Shown: one piece after another, positions 52,642-62,405 of the stretch | Layout of the letters: every line of letters starts with the position of its first letter | Position numbering within the stretch: position 1 is the first letter of the stretch | DNA from: Pseudomonadota bacterium | GTDB taxonomy: Bacteria > Pseudomonadota > Gammaproteobacteria > Burkholderiales > Burkholderiaceae_E | Assembly (NCBI GenBank): GCA_023389055.1 | Contig: JAEWFA010000016.1 | Span: forward strand, 62,001 to 126,000 | DNA length: 64,000 nt | Direction: 5' to 3' | Notes under the pieces: generated by a model | What the model was told of the DNA's origin: nothing | Database searches by the model: none | The model's input: the letters and a program-made list of their open reading frames with translations, nothing else | Made by a program: the position numbers and the translations under genes

Positions 52642-53142
52642 TCAGCCGCCCGCATTGATCCGCTTCGGGTCGGGCGTGCGGCTCGTGCGCAGCACGCGCC
52701 CCTCGGGCGACAGGTGCACGTTGAACATCTCGGTGTCGTGGCCCGTGGCCGTCTTCACCCGCCAGGTCCAAACCGTCTCGTTGCGCGCCGGGAAGCGCTC
52801 CTCCTCGTCGGGCTTGCCGAGCAGGCGGCGCAGGTCGTCGCGGCTCATCCCCGCACGAACGCGCTCGAGTTGCGCGGCCGACCGCGCGTCGGTCATGCCG
52901 CGGTAGCGGCCGTCGGAGCCGATCTCGACCATCCACGTCTCGCTGCCCTCGGGGCCGCGGGAGTACTCGAACACCTGGCTGCCGTCGTTCTCCTCCCAGA
53001 TCATCACCGGCGTACCCATCAACCGCCTCACATCGTCGACCGTGGACACTCCGGGCTGCAAGTCGCGCTGCGCGAAGTAGTCGCAGCCGCCGACGAAGGC
53101 GAGCAACGCGCACAACCAGCCGGTCCAGAACGTTCGTCTCAT
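52642..53142 (-). CDS. Lipoprotein with two SmpA/OmlA (BamE-like) domains
   Basis: A 166-residue outer-membrane lipoprotein: signal peptide ending LLAFVGGC (lipobox Cys). It then has two tandem BamE-like modules, each with the pattern GxSxxDVRRLMGTP / GMSRDDLRRLLGKPDE followed by W/Y-rich strands and an SPEGRVL-like end. BamE itself has one such module and helps BAM assemble outer-membrane proteins; this two-module protein is a paralogue of undefined role. I chose 53142 because GGAGG lies six bases upstream; the ATG at 53148 touches the RBS. The gene is convergent with metG, nine bases apart. Confidence 0.82.
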   Translation of the reverse strand: MRRTFWTGWLCALLAFVGGCDYFAQRDLQPGVSTVDDVRRLMGTPVMIWEENDGSQVFEYSRGPEGSETWMVEIGSDGRYRGMTDARSAAQLERVRAGMSRDDLRRLLGKPDEEERFPARNETVWTWRVKTATGHDTEMFNVHLSPEGRVLRTSRTPDPKRINAGG

Positions 53143-53244
53143 CCGCATCCTCCCCCGGGGAACGGCGAGTATCGCCGAATCCCGTCGCAGCCCCGTCGCC
53201 AGCGAGCGTCGATCGCTTACACTTCCGCCTGGAGCGAAGCCGCC

Positions 53245-53433
53245 ATGTACAAGTCCGAAATCACACAATTCCTGCAGCAGCTCAAGCAGGAGCGCCCGCT
53301 GCTCGAGCAACGTCAGCGCGAGGGCCGTGCGCTGCTGTGGGATCGCCCGCAGGACCTCGAAACGATGCAGCGTCATCGGCAGTCGCGCGTACCGACGTCG
53401 TCGTACGTCTACTACCCCAAAGACTACACTTGA
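53245..53433 (+). CDS. DUF3460 family small protein
   Basis: A 62-residue, highly charged, mostly helical protein ending in Tyr-rich YVYYPKDYT. It matches DUF3460, a family I know from Betaproteobacteria next to scpA. No signal or TM segment; function unknown. GGAG nine bases upstream supports the ATG. Its TGA overlaps the TTG start of scpA (TTGA), so it may act as a translational lead-in and perhaps as a partner in chromosome segregation (inference). A TACACT at 53218-53223 may be its -10 box. Confidence 0.8.
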   Translation: MYKSEITQFLQQLKQERPLLEQRQREGRALLWDRPQDLETMQRHRQSRVPTSSYVYYPKDYT

Positions 53434-54296
53434 GCGCCCTGCCCACCGGGGCGCAGGTCGATGCGCCCGATGCGGCTGAAACCGGATCGGCTCCCGACAC
53501 TCCCGAGCAGCTGGAGTTGAAGGTCTTCGCGCGCCTGTACGGCGAGCCGATGCTGCGGCTGCCGCAGGATCTGTACATTCCGCCCGACGCCCTGGAGGTT
53601 TTCCTCGACGCCTTCGAGGGCCCGCTGGACGTGCTGCTGTACCTGATCCGTCGGCAGAACTTCGACATCTTCGACATTCCGATGGCCGAGGTCACGCGCC
53701 AGTACCTCGCCTACATCGACGAGATCCGCAGCCACAATCTCGAACTCGCTGCCGAATACCTGCTGATGGCCGCGCTGCTGATCTCGATCAAGTCGCGGAT
53801 GCTGCTGCCGGTGAAGAAGGCCGACAGCGGCGAGGAAGTGGAAGATCCGCGCGCCGAGCTCGCGCGCCGGCTGATCGAATACGAGCGGATCAAGTTCGGC
53901 GCTGAGCGCATCGACGAGCTGCCGCAGCTCGGTCGCGACTTCCTCGCCGCGAACGTCTGGATCGAGCAGGCCGCGCCGACGCGCCTTCCCAGCGTCGACG
54001 CGAACGACCTGCGCAGCGCCTGGGCCGACATCCTGCGGCGCGCCCGCCTCGTGCAGCACCATCGCATCACGCGCGAGGAGCTGTCGGTGCGCGAGTACAT
54101 GACGATCGTGCTTCGCAGGCTGCAGGACAGGCGCTTCGCCGAGTTCGACGAGCTGTTCGAGACCTCGCGCGGCGTTCCGGTCGTCGTCGTCACCTTCATC
54201 GCGCTGCTCGAACTCGCACGCGAGTCGCTGATCGAGATCACGCAGGCCGAAGCTTTCGCGCCGATCTACGTGCGGCTCGCCTACCAGCCGAGCTGA
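53430..54296 (+). CDS. scpA: Segregation and condensation protein A
   Basis: A 288-residue kleisin that bridges SMC heads. The N-terminal FEGPLDVLLYLIRRQNFDIFDI motif (residues ~61-82, shown in part as FEGPLDVLLYLI) and the C-terminal winged-helix part (VVVVTFIALLELARESLIEI, about 254-273) are typical. The start is the TTG at 53430, overlapping the DUF3460 stop; no in-frame ATG or GTG lies before the conserved core. A ~40-residue N-terminal extension precedes the kleisin motif. No scpB is present in the window. Confidence 0.9.
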   Translation: MSALPTGAQVDAPDAAETGSAPDTPEQLELKVFARLYGEPMLRLPQDLYIPPDALEVFLDAFEGPLDVLLYLIRRQNFDIFDIPMAEVTRQYLAYIDEIRSHNLELAAEYLLMAALLISIKSRMLLPVKKADSGEEVEDPRAELARRLIEYERIKFGAERIDELPQLGRDFLAANVWIEQAAPTRLPSVDANDLRSAWADILRRARLVQHHRITREELSVREYMTIVLRRLQDRRFAEFDELFETSRGVPVVVVTFIALLELARESLIEITQAEAFAPIYVRLAYQPS

Positions 54297-54301
54297 ACGC
54301 A

Positions 54302-55366
54302 ATGGGCGCGACCGAGCGCGCCAACGCGTCGTTGCGTGCGCTGAACAGCTTCGGCGTCCAGGCGCACGCTGCGCGCCTGATCGAGCTGCGCGACGTAGCC
54401 GACCTGCCCGATCTCGTCGTCCGCCTGCGCGATGCGCCGCGAGCGTTCGTGCTCGGCGGCGGCAGCAACGTGCTATTCACGCGAGACCCGCCGATGCCGG
54501 TGCTGCGCATCGTCGTACGCGGGCGAACGATTCTCGCCGACGACGCCCGCGGGGTCCTCGTCGAGGCCGGCGCCGGCGAGCGCTGGAACGACTTCGTCGA
54601 CTGGACTCTCGCGCACGGCCTCGTCGGTCTGGAGAACCTGTCGCTGATCCCCGGCACCGTCGGCGCGAGCCCGATCCAGAACATCGGCGCCTACGGCGTG
54701 GAGATGCGCGAGCGGTTCGACTCGCTCGACGCGGTCTCGCTGGACGACGGCACGCGCAGGCGCTTCGACGCCGCCGAATGCCGCTTCGGCTATCGCGACA
54801 GCGTGTTCCGTCACGACGAGGGCCGCGGCTGGGTGATCGTCGGGGTGCGCTTCCGGCTTGCGCGCGAAGCGCCGCTGCATCTCGACTACGGCGAGATTCG
54901 CGACGAACTGCGCGCACGGGGCTTGCAGCGGCCCGGCGCACGCGACGTCGCGCAGGCCGTGTGCTCGATCCGCCGGCGCAAGCTGCCCGACCCGGCCGTG
55001 CTCGGCAACGCAGGCAGCTTCTTTCGCAATCCGATCGTCGACGTCTCCGTGGCCGACGCGCTGTCGGCGCGAGAACCGGAGATGCCCCGCTTCGCTGCGT
55101 CGAGTGCCGAGCCCGGCCCGAATGCGTCGACGAACGTCGAACGCAACGCGCAACGGGTCAAGCTCTCCGCCGCCTGGCTGATCGAACGCTGCGGCTGGAA
55201 GGGCCACCGCGAAGGAGATGCCGGCGTGCACGAGAGGCACGCGCTGGTGCTGGTGAACCACGGCCTGGCCACCGGCGCGCAGATCGCCGCGCTGGCCGAC
55301 CGCATTGCCGAATCGGTGCGCAGCCGTTTCGGCATCGTGCTCGAGCCCGAGCCGACGATCGTCTGA
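54302..55366 (+). CDS. murB: UDP-N-acetylenolpyruvoylglucosamine reductase
   Basis: A 354-residue FAD enzyme that reduces UDP-GlcNAc-enolpyruvate with NADPH to UDP-MurNAc in peptidoglycan synthesis. The FAD-binding region (FVLGGGSNVLFT, LSLIPGTVGASPIQNIGAYG), the general-acid Ser in GNAGSFFRNP and the C-terminal Glu region are present. It belongs to the type I (E. coli-like) group with the additional loop. It begins five bases after scpA and is probably cotranscribed with it. Confidence 0.96.
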   Translation: MGATERANASLRALNSFGVQAHAARLIELRDVADLPDLVVRLRDAPRAFVLGGGSNVLFTRDPPMPVLRIVVRGRTILADDARGVLVEAGAGERWNDFVDWTLAHGLVGLENLSLIPGTVGASPIQNIGAYGVEMRERFDSLDAVSLDDGTRRRFDAAECRFGYRDSVFRHDEGRGWVIVGVRFRLAREAPLHLDYGEIRDELRARGLQRPGARDVAQAVCSIRRRKLPDPAVLGNAGSFFRNPIVDVSVADALSAREPEMPRFAASSAEPGPNASTNVERNAQRVKLSAAWLIERCGWKGHREGDAGVHERHALVLVNHGLATGAQIAALADRIAESVRSRFGIVLEPEPTIV

Positions 55367-55394
55367 CGCAGCGCCGCTGGGGCGCTCGTCGCAT

Positions 55395-56156
55395 TCAGGC
55401 GCGCCAGAACATCCAGGTCGACTCGCTGGAAGCGCGCGGGTCGAACCGATAGCCGTCGGCATCGAAGCCCTGCAACTGCACCGGATCATCGATGCGCCGC
55501 TCGATCGCGTAGCGCGTCATCGCGCCGCGCGCGCGCTTGGCGGGAAACGCCACCACCTTCCAGCCGTCGGGGCGTCGCTGCTGGAACACCGGCTGCACGA
55601 CCGGTGCGCGCAGGCCGGACAACGCCTTGAAGTACTCGGCCGACGCAAGGTTCACGAGCACCGGCCTGCGATGCGACGCCAGTTCCTCGTCGATCGCCTT
55701 CGAGAGCCGCTCGCCCCAGTACGCATAGAGATCCGCGCCCTTCGAATTGCGCAAGCGGGTTCCCATCTCGAGCCGGTACGGCTGGATGAGGTCGAGCGGG
55801 CGCAACACGCCGTACAGGCCCGAGAGGATGCGCACGCGATCCTGCGCCCAGTCGAGGTCGGACTCGTCCAGCGTGGATGCGCCGAGCCCCTCGTAGACGT
55901 CGCCGGCGAAGGCGAGCACCGCCTGGCGCGCGTTGCGCGGGGTGAACGGCGGCTTCCACTGACCGAAGCGAGCGGCATTCAATGCCGCCAGCGGATCGCT
56001 GATCGACATCAGCGACGCGAGCTCGCGCGTGTCCAGCTTCTTCAACAGTTCGACGAGCGGGCGTGACTGCGAAAGAAAGCGCGGCTGCGTGTGGCGCGTG
56101 ACGTGCGGAGCCGACTCGAAATCGAGCCGCTTGGCCGGAGACAGGACGATCAGCAT
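55395..56156 (-). CDS. yaaA: Peroxide stress protein YaaA
   Basis: A 253-residue DUF328/UPF0246 protein beginning MLIVLSPAKRLDFE, the family's standard N-terminus, with GLYGVLRPLDLIQPYRLEMG and the KxxRG motif (AKRARGAM) near the end. YaaA lowers intracellular iron during peroxide stress and binds DNA. I start at 56156; the open frame extends 22 residues further with no homologous sequence. Divergent from the aminotransferase, and convergent with murB across 28 bases. Confidence 0.94.
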   Translation of the reverse strand: MLIVLSPAKRLDFESAPHVTRHTQPRFLSQSRPLVELLKKLDTRELASLMSISDPLAALNAARFGQWKPPFTPRNARQAVLAFAGDVYEGLGASTLDESDLDWAQDRVRILSGLYGVLRPLDLIQPYRLEMGTRLRNSKGADLYAYWGERLSKAIDEELASHRRPVLVNLASAEYFKALSGLRAPVVQPVFQQRRPDGWKVVAFPAKRARGAMTRYAIERRIDDPVQLQGFDADGYRFDPRASSESTWMFWRA

Positions 56157-56223
56157 GGCACGCGATGATGGCACGAAAGCGCACGGCCTCCACCCGCGCC
56201 GCGCGCCCTCGCAGCACGGCAAC

Positions 56224-56253
56224 CGGACAACCGCGCAGGCGGCTCTCTATAAT
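56224..56253 (+). promoter_or_regulatory. Sigma70-like promoter for the aminotransferase gene
   Basis: CGGACA (56224-56229, four of six) and a perfect TATAAT (56248-56253) are 18 bases apart. The start codon lies 26 bases after the -10 box. It lies within the divergent yaaA-aminotransferase gap. Confidence 0.6.
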
Positions 56254-56279
56254 CGTCGCCGACGCGCCATCGATTCGAA

Positions 56280-57446
56280 ATGAACGCACCCGCCGCACCG
56301 GCAGGCCCTCGCCTCGCCACGAAGCTGCCCACGGTAGGCACGACGATATTCACCGTGATGTCGTCGCTCGCCGTCGAGCACGACGCCGTGAACCTCGGCC
56401 AGGGGTTTCCGGACTTCGACTGCGACCCTGCGCTCGTGGACGCGGTGGCCGACGCGATGCGCGCCGGACACAACCAGTATCCGCCGATGGCCGGCGTGGC
56501 CGCGCTGCGCGAGCGCATCTCCGGGAAGATCGAGGAAGTGCACGCGCATCGCTACGATCCGCGCGACGAGATCACCGTCACGGCCGGCGCCACGCAGGCG
56601 ATCTTCACCGCGGTGCTCGCCGTCGTGCGCCCCGGCGACGAGGTCCTCGTCATCGAGCCGGTCTACGACAGCTACATCCCGTCGATCGAACTCGCCGGCG
56701 GCACCGCGGTCGCCGTTCCGATGCGCGCCGATTTCCGCGTCGACTGGCGCGCCGTGCGCGCGGCCTGCACGCCGCGCACCCGGGCGATCCTGGTGAACTC
56801 GCCGCACAACCCCACCGGAACGATCCTGCGCGAAGCCGACCTGCGCGAGCTCGCGTCGATCGCCTGCGCGCACGACCTGATCGTCATCTCCGACGAGGTC
56901 TACGAACACATGGTCTTCGACGGGCAGCCGCACGAGTCGGCGAGCCGCTATCCCGAACTGGCGGCGCGCAGCTTCGTCGTCTCGTCTTTCGGCAAGACCT
57001 TCCACGTCACCGGCTGGAAGCTCGGCTACTGCGCGGCGCCTGCGCCGCTGTCGGCCGAGTTCCGCAAGGTGCACCAGTTCAATGTGTTCACCGCGCACGC
57101 GCCCACGCAGCACGGAATCGCCCGCTACATGGGCGAGAGACAAGCCTGGCGCGACGTCGCCGCGTTCTACCAGCGCAAGCGCGACCTCTTTCGCGCGGGA
57201 CTCGCGCGCACGCGCTTCCGGTTGCTCGACTGCGAAGGAACCTTCTTCCAGCTGGTCGACTACAGCGCCGTCTCGGACCTCGGCGAAGCCGATTTCGCGA
57301 AGTGGCTGACCACCGAAGTCGGCGTCGCCGCGATCCCGCTGTCGGCGTTCTACGAACGCGGCATCGAGAACCGCGTCGTACGCTTCTGCTTTGCGAAGAC
57401 CGATGCCACGCTCGAGCGAGCGCTGGCGAGGCTGTCCACGCTGTGA
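56280..57446 (+). CDS. PLP-dependent aminotransferase (methionine aminotransferase, YbdL-like)
   Basis: A 388-residue fold-type I aminotransferase. The PLP lysine is in SSFGKTFHVTGWKLGY (Lys about residue 239), with NSPHNPTG and SDEVYEHM for cofactor contacts. This set matches YbdL/kynurenine aminotransferase-like enzymes that use Met, His, Phe or Kyn as amino donors and may work in methionine salvage. The ATG at 56280 lies 26 bases after a perfect TATAAT. The following lipoprotein gene overlaps its stop. Confidence 0.9.
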   Translation: MNAPAAPAGPRLATKLPTVGTTIFTVMSSLAVEHDAVNLGQGFPDFDCDPALVDAVADAMRAGHNQYPPMAGVAALRERISGKIEEVHAHRYDPRDEITVTAGATQAIFTAVLAVVRPGDEVLVIEPVYDSYIPSIELAGGTAVAVPMRADFRVDWRAVRAACTPRTRAILVNSPHNPTGTILREADLRELASIACAHDLIVISDEVYEHMVFDGQPHESASRYPELAARSFVVSSFGKTFHVTGWKLGYCAAPAPLSAEFRKVHQFNVFTAHAPTQHGIARYMGERQAWRDVAAFYQRKRDLFRAGLARTRFRLLDCEGTFFQLVDYSAVSDLGEADFAKWLTTEVGVAAIPLSAFYERGIENRVVRFCFAKTDATLERALARLSTL

Positions 57447-57949
57447 CACCAGGTCGACGTGCCTGGGTCGCCGCAGCCGGCGTCGCCGCGCTGCTGGCCG
57501 GCTGCAATGCCCTTCCGCCGGCCGACCTGAAGCCGCCGCGACTGGATTTCTCCGATTTCCGGATCGAGGAGCTCGGTCTGAGCGAGATCCGCTTCGTGCT
57601 CGCCGTGGCCACCGAGAACCCCAACGAGACGGCCATTCCGTTGCGCAACATCGACTTCGGGCTCGAGTTGCTCGGCCAGCCGTTCGCCGACGGCAGCGTG
57701 CTCGATCGCGAAGTGACGCTGCCGGCGCTCGGTGCGCGCACGATCCCGGTGCAGTTCACCGTGCCGACCTCGCGCCTGCTCAAGCTGCTGCGGACGCTGC
57801 GCAGTGCGGAGCCTGCGCAATGGAGCTATCGACTCGTCGGATCGGCGACGTGGGGGTGGAGCGGCTTTCCGCTTCGCTTCGACCGGCGTGGCGACCTCGA
57901 GGCGCTGCGCGAACTCGAAGAACTGCTGCGCGCGCCGGCGCCGCGCTGA
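57443..57949 (+). CDS. LEA14-like (LEA type 2) lipoprotein
   Basis: A 168-residue lipoprotein: signal peptide with lipobox LLAGC (Cys about residue 22), then a single beta-rich LEA14/WHy-like domain (LSEIRFVLAVATENPNETAI is the typical strand pair). The start is GTG at 57443, overlapping the aminotransferase TGA (GTGA). Such proteins are common in the envelope of beta- and gammaproteobacteria; function unknown, sometimes linked to desiccation or stress. Confidence 0.85.
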   Translation: MTPGRRAWVAAAGVAALLAGCNALPPADLKPPRLDFSDFRIEELGLSEIRFVLAVATENPNETAIPLRNIDFGLELLGQPFADGSVLDREVTLPALGARTIPVQFTVPTSRLLKLLRTLRSAEPAQWSYRLVGSATWGWSGFPLRFDRRGDLEALRELEELLRAPAPR

Positions 57950-57986
57950 CGCGAGCGCATCGCGCAGCGGTCGCGTTCGTCGGTTC

Positions 57987-58193
57987 TCAGGCCTTCGAGC
58001 CGTCGCCGGCGGCTTCCGACTGGGCGGGGGGCGTCGGCAGCGCGCCCGGATGGCTCTCGTCGGCAGCAGCGCCGGTGCCGTCCTCGCCCGGCTCCGGTTC
58101 CGCCTTGCGCTGTCGCTTCTCCTCCTTCTTCTGCTTCTTCGCGAGCTCGCGCTGCCTCTTCTGAAACGCGTAATTCGGCTTGGCCAACGGCAT
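57987..58193 (-). CDS. Small Lys/Glu-rich conserved protein
   Basis: A 68-residue protein. The first 32 residues are a very basic helix (KPNYAFQKRQRELAKKQKKE), followed by an acidic, Pro/Ala-rich tail. Proteins with the same KPNY-F-KRQ-LAKK start are conserved in many proteobacteria with no known function; nucleic-acid or ribosome binding is a guess from the charge. GGAGGT touches the ATG, which is closer than usual. Confidence 0.7.
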   Translation of the reverse strand: MPLAKPNYAFQKRQRELAKKQKKEEKRQRKAEPEPGEDGTGAAADESHPGALPTPPAQSEAAGDGSKA

Positions 58194-58248
58194 ACCTCCG
58201 GTTGACCGGACAGGGTAACAAATACGCGGCGTTCCGCCGTGATCCCGA

Positions 58249-58668
58249 TCAGGACGACTCCGGCGTGCGTCGCAGCGATTTGATCCGGCCCCGATGCGTT
58301 TTCTCGTCGAGGCGCCGTACCCGCGACGAAGCGGTCGGGCGTGTAGCGACGCGTGCCTTGGGCACCTGCGCTGCAGCATCGACAATCGCCTGCAGGCGCG
58401 CGATCGCGTCGTCCCGGTTCTTTTCGAGGCTGCGAAAGCGCTGCGCCTTGACGACGACGACGCCTTCCGAGCTGATGCGCCGATCGTCCAGCGCGAGCAG
58501 GCGCTCCTTGACCTCGACAGGCAGCGAGGAGCGCGCCACGTCGAAGCGCAACTGAACCGCGTTCGAGACCTTGTTGACGTTCTGCCCGCCGGCGCCCTGT
58601 GCGCGGATCGCCGTGAACTCGAGCTCGGCCGGATCCACTCGAGGCGATCGGCGCGCAAGCGTCGCCAC
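58249..58668 (-). CDS. arfB: Alternative ribosome-rescue factor ArfB (YaeJ)
   Basis: A 139-residue codon-independent peptidyl-tRNA hydrolase that frees ribosomes stalled at the end of broken mRNAs. The class I release factor domain has the catalytic GGQ in GAGGQNVNKVSNAV (Gly27-Gly28-Gln29). The C-terminal basic tail (RPTASSRVRRLDEKTHRGRI) enters the empty mRNA channel. Residues are complete. No tmRNA or ArfA is in the window. Confidence 0.94.
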   Translation of the reverse strand: MATLARRSPRVDPAELEFTAIRAQGAGGQNVNKVSNAVQLRFDVARSSLPVEVKERLLALDDRRISSEGVVVVKAQRFRSLEKNRDDAIARLQAIVDAAAQVPKARVATRPTASSRVRRLDEKTHRGRIKSLRRTPESS

Positions 58669-58681
58669 TTCGGCCTGCTCC

Positions 58682-58912
58682 TCAGTGCTTCCAGTAGCCG
58701 TTGGCGGCCGCGATCGTCTGGAAATGGATCGCGATGACCTGCGATGAAGCGATCAGGCTGTCGGCGTTCTGCTCGTATTCGGGTCGAAGCCGCGACCGCA
58801 CCTCGTCCGACGGCTGCGTGTATTTCACGCCCATCCGCGACAGCTTGATCGCCAGTTCGAACCCTTCCTGGGCGTTGTTCGTCTGCAGCGACTGCAACCA
58901 GGCATCGGCCAT
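58682..58912 (-). CDS. Conserved hypothetical protein, 76 aa
   Basis: I do not recognise this protein. It is 76 residues with no signal or TM segment, mostly helical, with residues such as SRMGVKYTQPSDEVRSRLRP in the middle and ending NGYWKH. GGGAGAGACA immediately ahead of the ATG at 58912 is a good ribosome-binding site. The gap to arfB is 13 bases, same strand, so cotranscription is likely. The larger open frame above it lacks coding character. Confidence 0.65.
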   Translation of the reverse strand: MADAWLQSLQTNNAQEGFELAIKLSRMGVKYTQPSDEVRSRLRPEYEQNADSLIASSQVIAIHFQTIAAANGYWKH

Positions 58913-59041
58913 TGTGTCTCTCCCTCTTCGTGAGCAAAGCCCGTACGGTAGGTCGCCGGGGCCTCCGCGGGGGGAATATCCACGCCGCGCTGCTCGATCG
59001 GGCCACGGTCCGCGCCGAGCACCGGTGCAGAATCGCGTGCG

Positions 59042-59680
59042 ATGCGCGCCGCCCCTCCTCTTTCGCCCGATTCCGCCGCCGCTTCCGCGACCCGGCACTC
59101 GCTGGTGGACGACATCGTCGCCTTCGCGTCGGCTGCGATCCTGATCGCGCTCGGCATTGCCTTCTTCGAGCACGCACGCCTGGTCACCGGGGGCACGGCG
59201 GGCCTCGCGCTGCTCGTCTCTTACGGCTTCGGAGTGCCCTTCGGCGCGGCATTCGTGCTGATCAACCTGCCGTTCTTCGCGCTCGGTTGGGTCAAGCTCG
59301 GTGCGTCTTTCGCGCTGCGTACCGGGTTCGCCGTCGTGCTCGTCGCAGCGGTGAGCGCGCTGCAGCGCCGATGGCTCGCCTTCGATGCGGTGCAGCCCGG
59401 CTGGGCAGCGGTTACCGGCGGGCTGCTCGTCGGCGTGGGGCTGCTGATCCTCTTCCGGCACCGCTGCAGCCTGGGCGGATTCAACGTGCTCGCGTTGTGG
59501 CTGCAGGAGCACCGCGGGTGGCGCGCCGGCTGGGTACAACTCTGCCTCGACGCGGCGATCCTGCTGCTGTCGCTCGGCATGGTCGGCGCGTGGACCGTCG
59601 TTCTTTCGCTGGTCGGCGTCACCGCACTGAACCTGACCCTCGCCGTGAACCACCGCCCCGGACGCTACGTGGCGGTCTGA
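59042..59680 (+). CDS. YitT family integral membrane protein
   Basis: A 212-residue membrane protein with five or six hydrophobic helices. The motif LVTGGTAGLALLVSYGFGVPFG and later HRCSLGGFNVLALWLQE are those of the YitT/DUF161 (membrane) family; it lacks the DUF2179 cytosolic domain found in Bacillus YitT. Transport function suspected but unproven. The ATG at 59042 follows a stretch without a clear RBS. Confidence 0.82.
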   Translation: MRAAPPLSPDSAAASATRHSLVDDIVAFASAAILIALGIAFFEHARLVTGGTAGLALLVSYGFGVPFGAAFVLINLPFFALGWVKLGASFALRTGFAVVLVAAVSALQRRWLAFDAVQPGWAAVTGGLLVGVGLLILFRHRCSLGGFNVLALWLQEHRGWRAGWVQLCLDAAILLLSLGMVGAWTVVLSLVGVTALNLTLAVNHRPGRYVAV

Positions 59681-59689
59681 GAAGCGGAG

Positions 59690-59875
59690 TCAGACCCAGG
59701 TACGGGTGAGCGCGCCGAGCCAGCCCAGCAGCGCGAAGACCGCCGCACCGAGCACCGTCAGGATGACGAACGCAGGGATCGACGCGATCGACAACTTGAC
59801 GAGGAACACGACCATCGACCAGAACGGCATTCGGATGTCGACGATGCTCACGCGCTCGGGAAGGTTCGGTTCCAT
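59690..59875 (-). CDS. Small single-TM membrane protein, 61 aa
   Basis: A 61-residue protein with one long hydrophobic stretch (FLVKLSIASIPAFVILTVLG, about residues 24-43, continuing to ~55). Its N-terminus (VSIVDIRMPFWSMVVFLVK) resembles small inner-membrane proteins widespread in Betaproteobacteria. GAGG lies ten bases ahead of the ATG. Function unknown. It is convergent with the YitT-like gene and downstream of aceB on the same strand. Confidence 0.65.
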   Translation of the reverse strand: MEPNLPERVSIVDIRMPFWSMVVFLVKLSIASIPAFVILTVLGAAVFALLGWLGALTRTWV

Positions 59876-59963
59876 TCTGTTATCGCCTCTTCAATGACCC
59901 GCCCTGCCTCTGCACGAGGCGCGCCTGCCCGTGCGCCCCGCGCAGCAGTTTCCTCCGCGCGAT

Positions 59964-61564
<1,601 letters not shown>

Positions 61565-61568
<4 letters not shown>

Positions 61569-62305
61569 TTCGAGGCTCCGGTTGCGGATGAGGATCGGCG
61601 GCGTCGACCGTTTCGTTCGCGCTCGAGGCGCGCGCGAACGTGCTCGACGACATCGGTGAGCGAGTGGCCGGTGGCGCTGACGCCGGCATCGAGTTCTTCG
61701 GGCGGAGTGCCGGAACGATCGACGCGGAACGCGTCGAAGCCGAACCACGCACCGGCGGCGACATCCCAGCCGTTGGAAGAGACGAACACGATCGATGCCG
61801 GTTCACATTGAAAAGCGGCGGTGGCCAGCGCGTAGACGTCGGGATGCGTCTTGTAGCGACGCACCGAATCGGCCGAGAGGATTCGATCGAACAGTTCGCG
61901 CATGCCGGCGCTGCGGGACGAGATCTCGAGCATCGCCTGCGTGCCATTGCTCAGGATCGCCAGCGGCACGCCCAGCTCGCGCAGCGCGCGCAAGGCAGCG
62001 ACGTTCTCCGGAAACGCCGACAGGCTCGCGTACTGCGCCATCAGCCGCTCCTCGTCGTTTGCAGCGAGCACCAGGCCCAGCGCGCGAGCCGAGTAGCGCA
62101 GCGCGTCGCGCGTCACCGCATCGAAAGGCGTGTAACGATCGGACATCGTTCGCAGCCACGTGTATTCGAGCTGCTTGCTGCGCCACAGGCCCGACAGGCG
62201 CGCGCCGTGCCCCGGAAAGCACTGCTCGGCAAGCGCAGCGACCGAGTGCACGTCGAACAAAGTGCCATAGGCGTCGAAGGCGACGGCGCGAAGCGGCATG
62301 GGCAT
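61565..62305 (-). CDS. Haloacid dehalogenase, type II (HAD)
   Basis: A 246-residue HAD enzyme whose catalytic residues match L-2-haloacid dehalogenases. They are the nucleophile Asp11 in FDAYGTLFDV, Arg42 in LWRSKQLEYTWLR, ILSNG, the Lys/Tyr pair in RYKTHPDVY and SSNGWD. Members remove halide from L-2-haloalkanoates such as monochloroacetate to give 2-hydroxyacids (glycolate). The 3' end is coupled to malate synthase by a four-base overlap, fitting a route haloacetate to glycolate to glyoxylate to malate; the oxidation step is not encoded here. Physiological substrate may also be a phosphate ester. Divergent from the LysR gene. Confidence 0.85.
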
Positions 62306-62405
62306 ATGGCAAGGATAGACGCGGCCATGCGTCGATAAAAGACGAAGCGGAGCGGTTCACCTTTTACTTTTTTGCAATAATCCATGCGTTTGGTACGAGG
62401 ATGCG

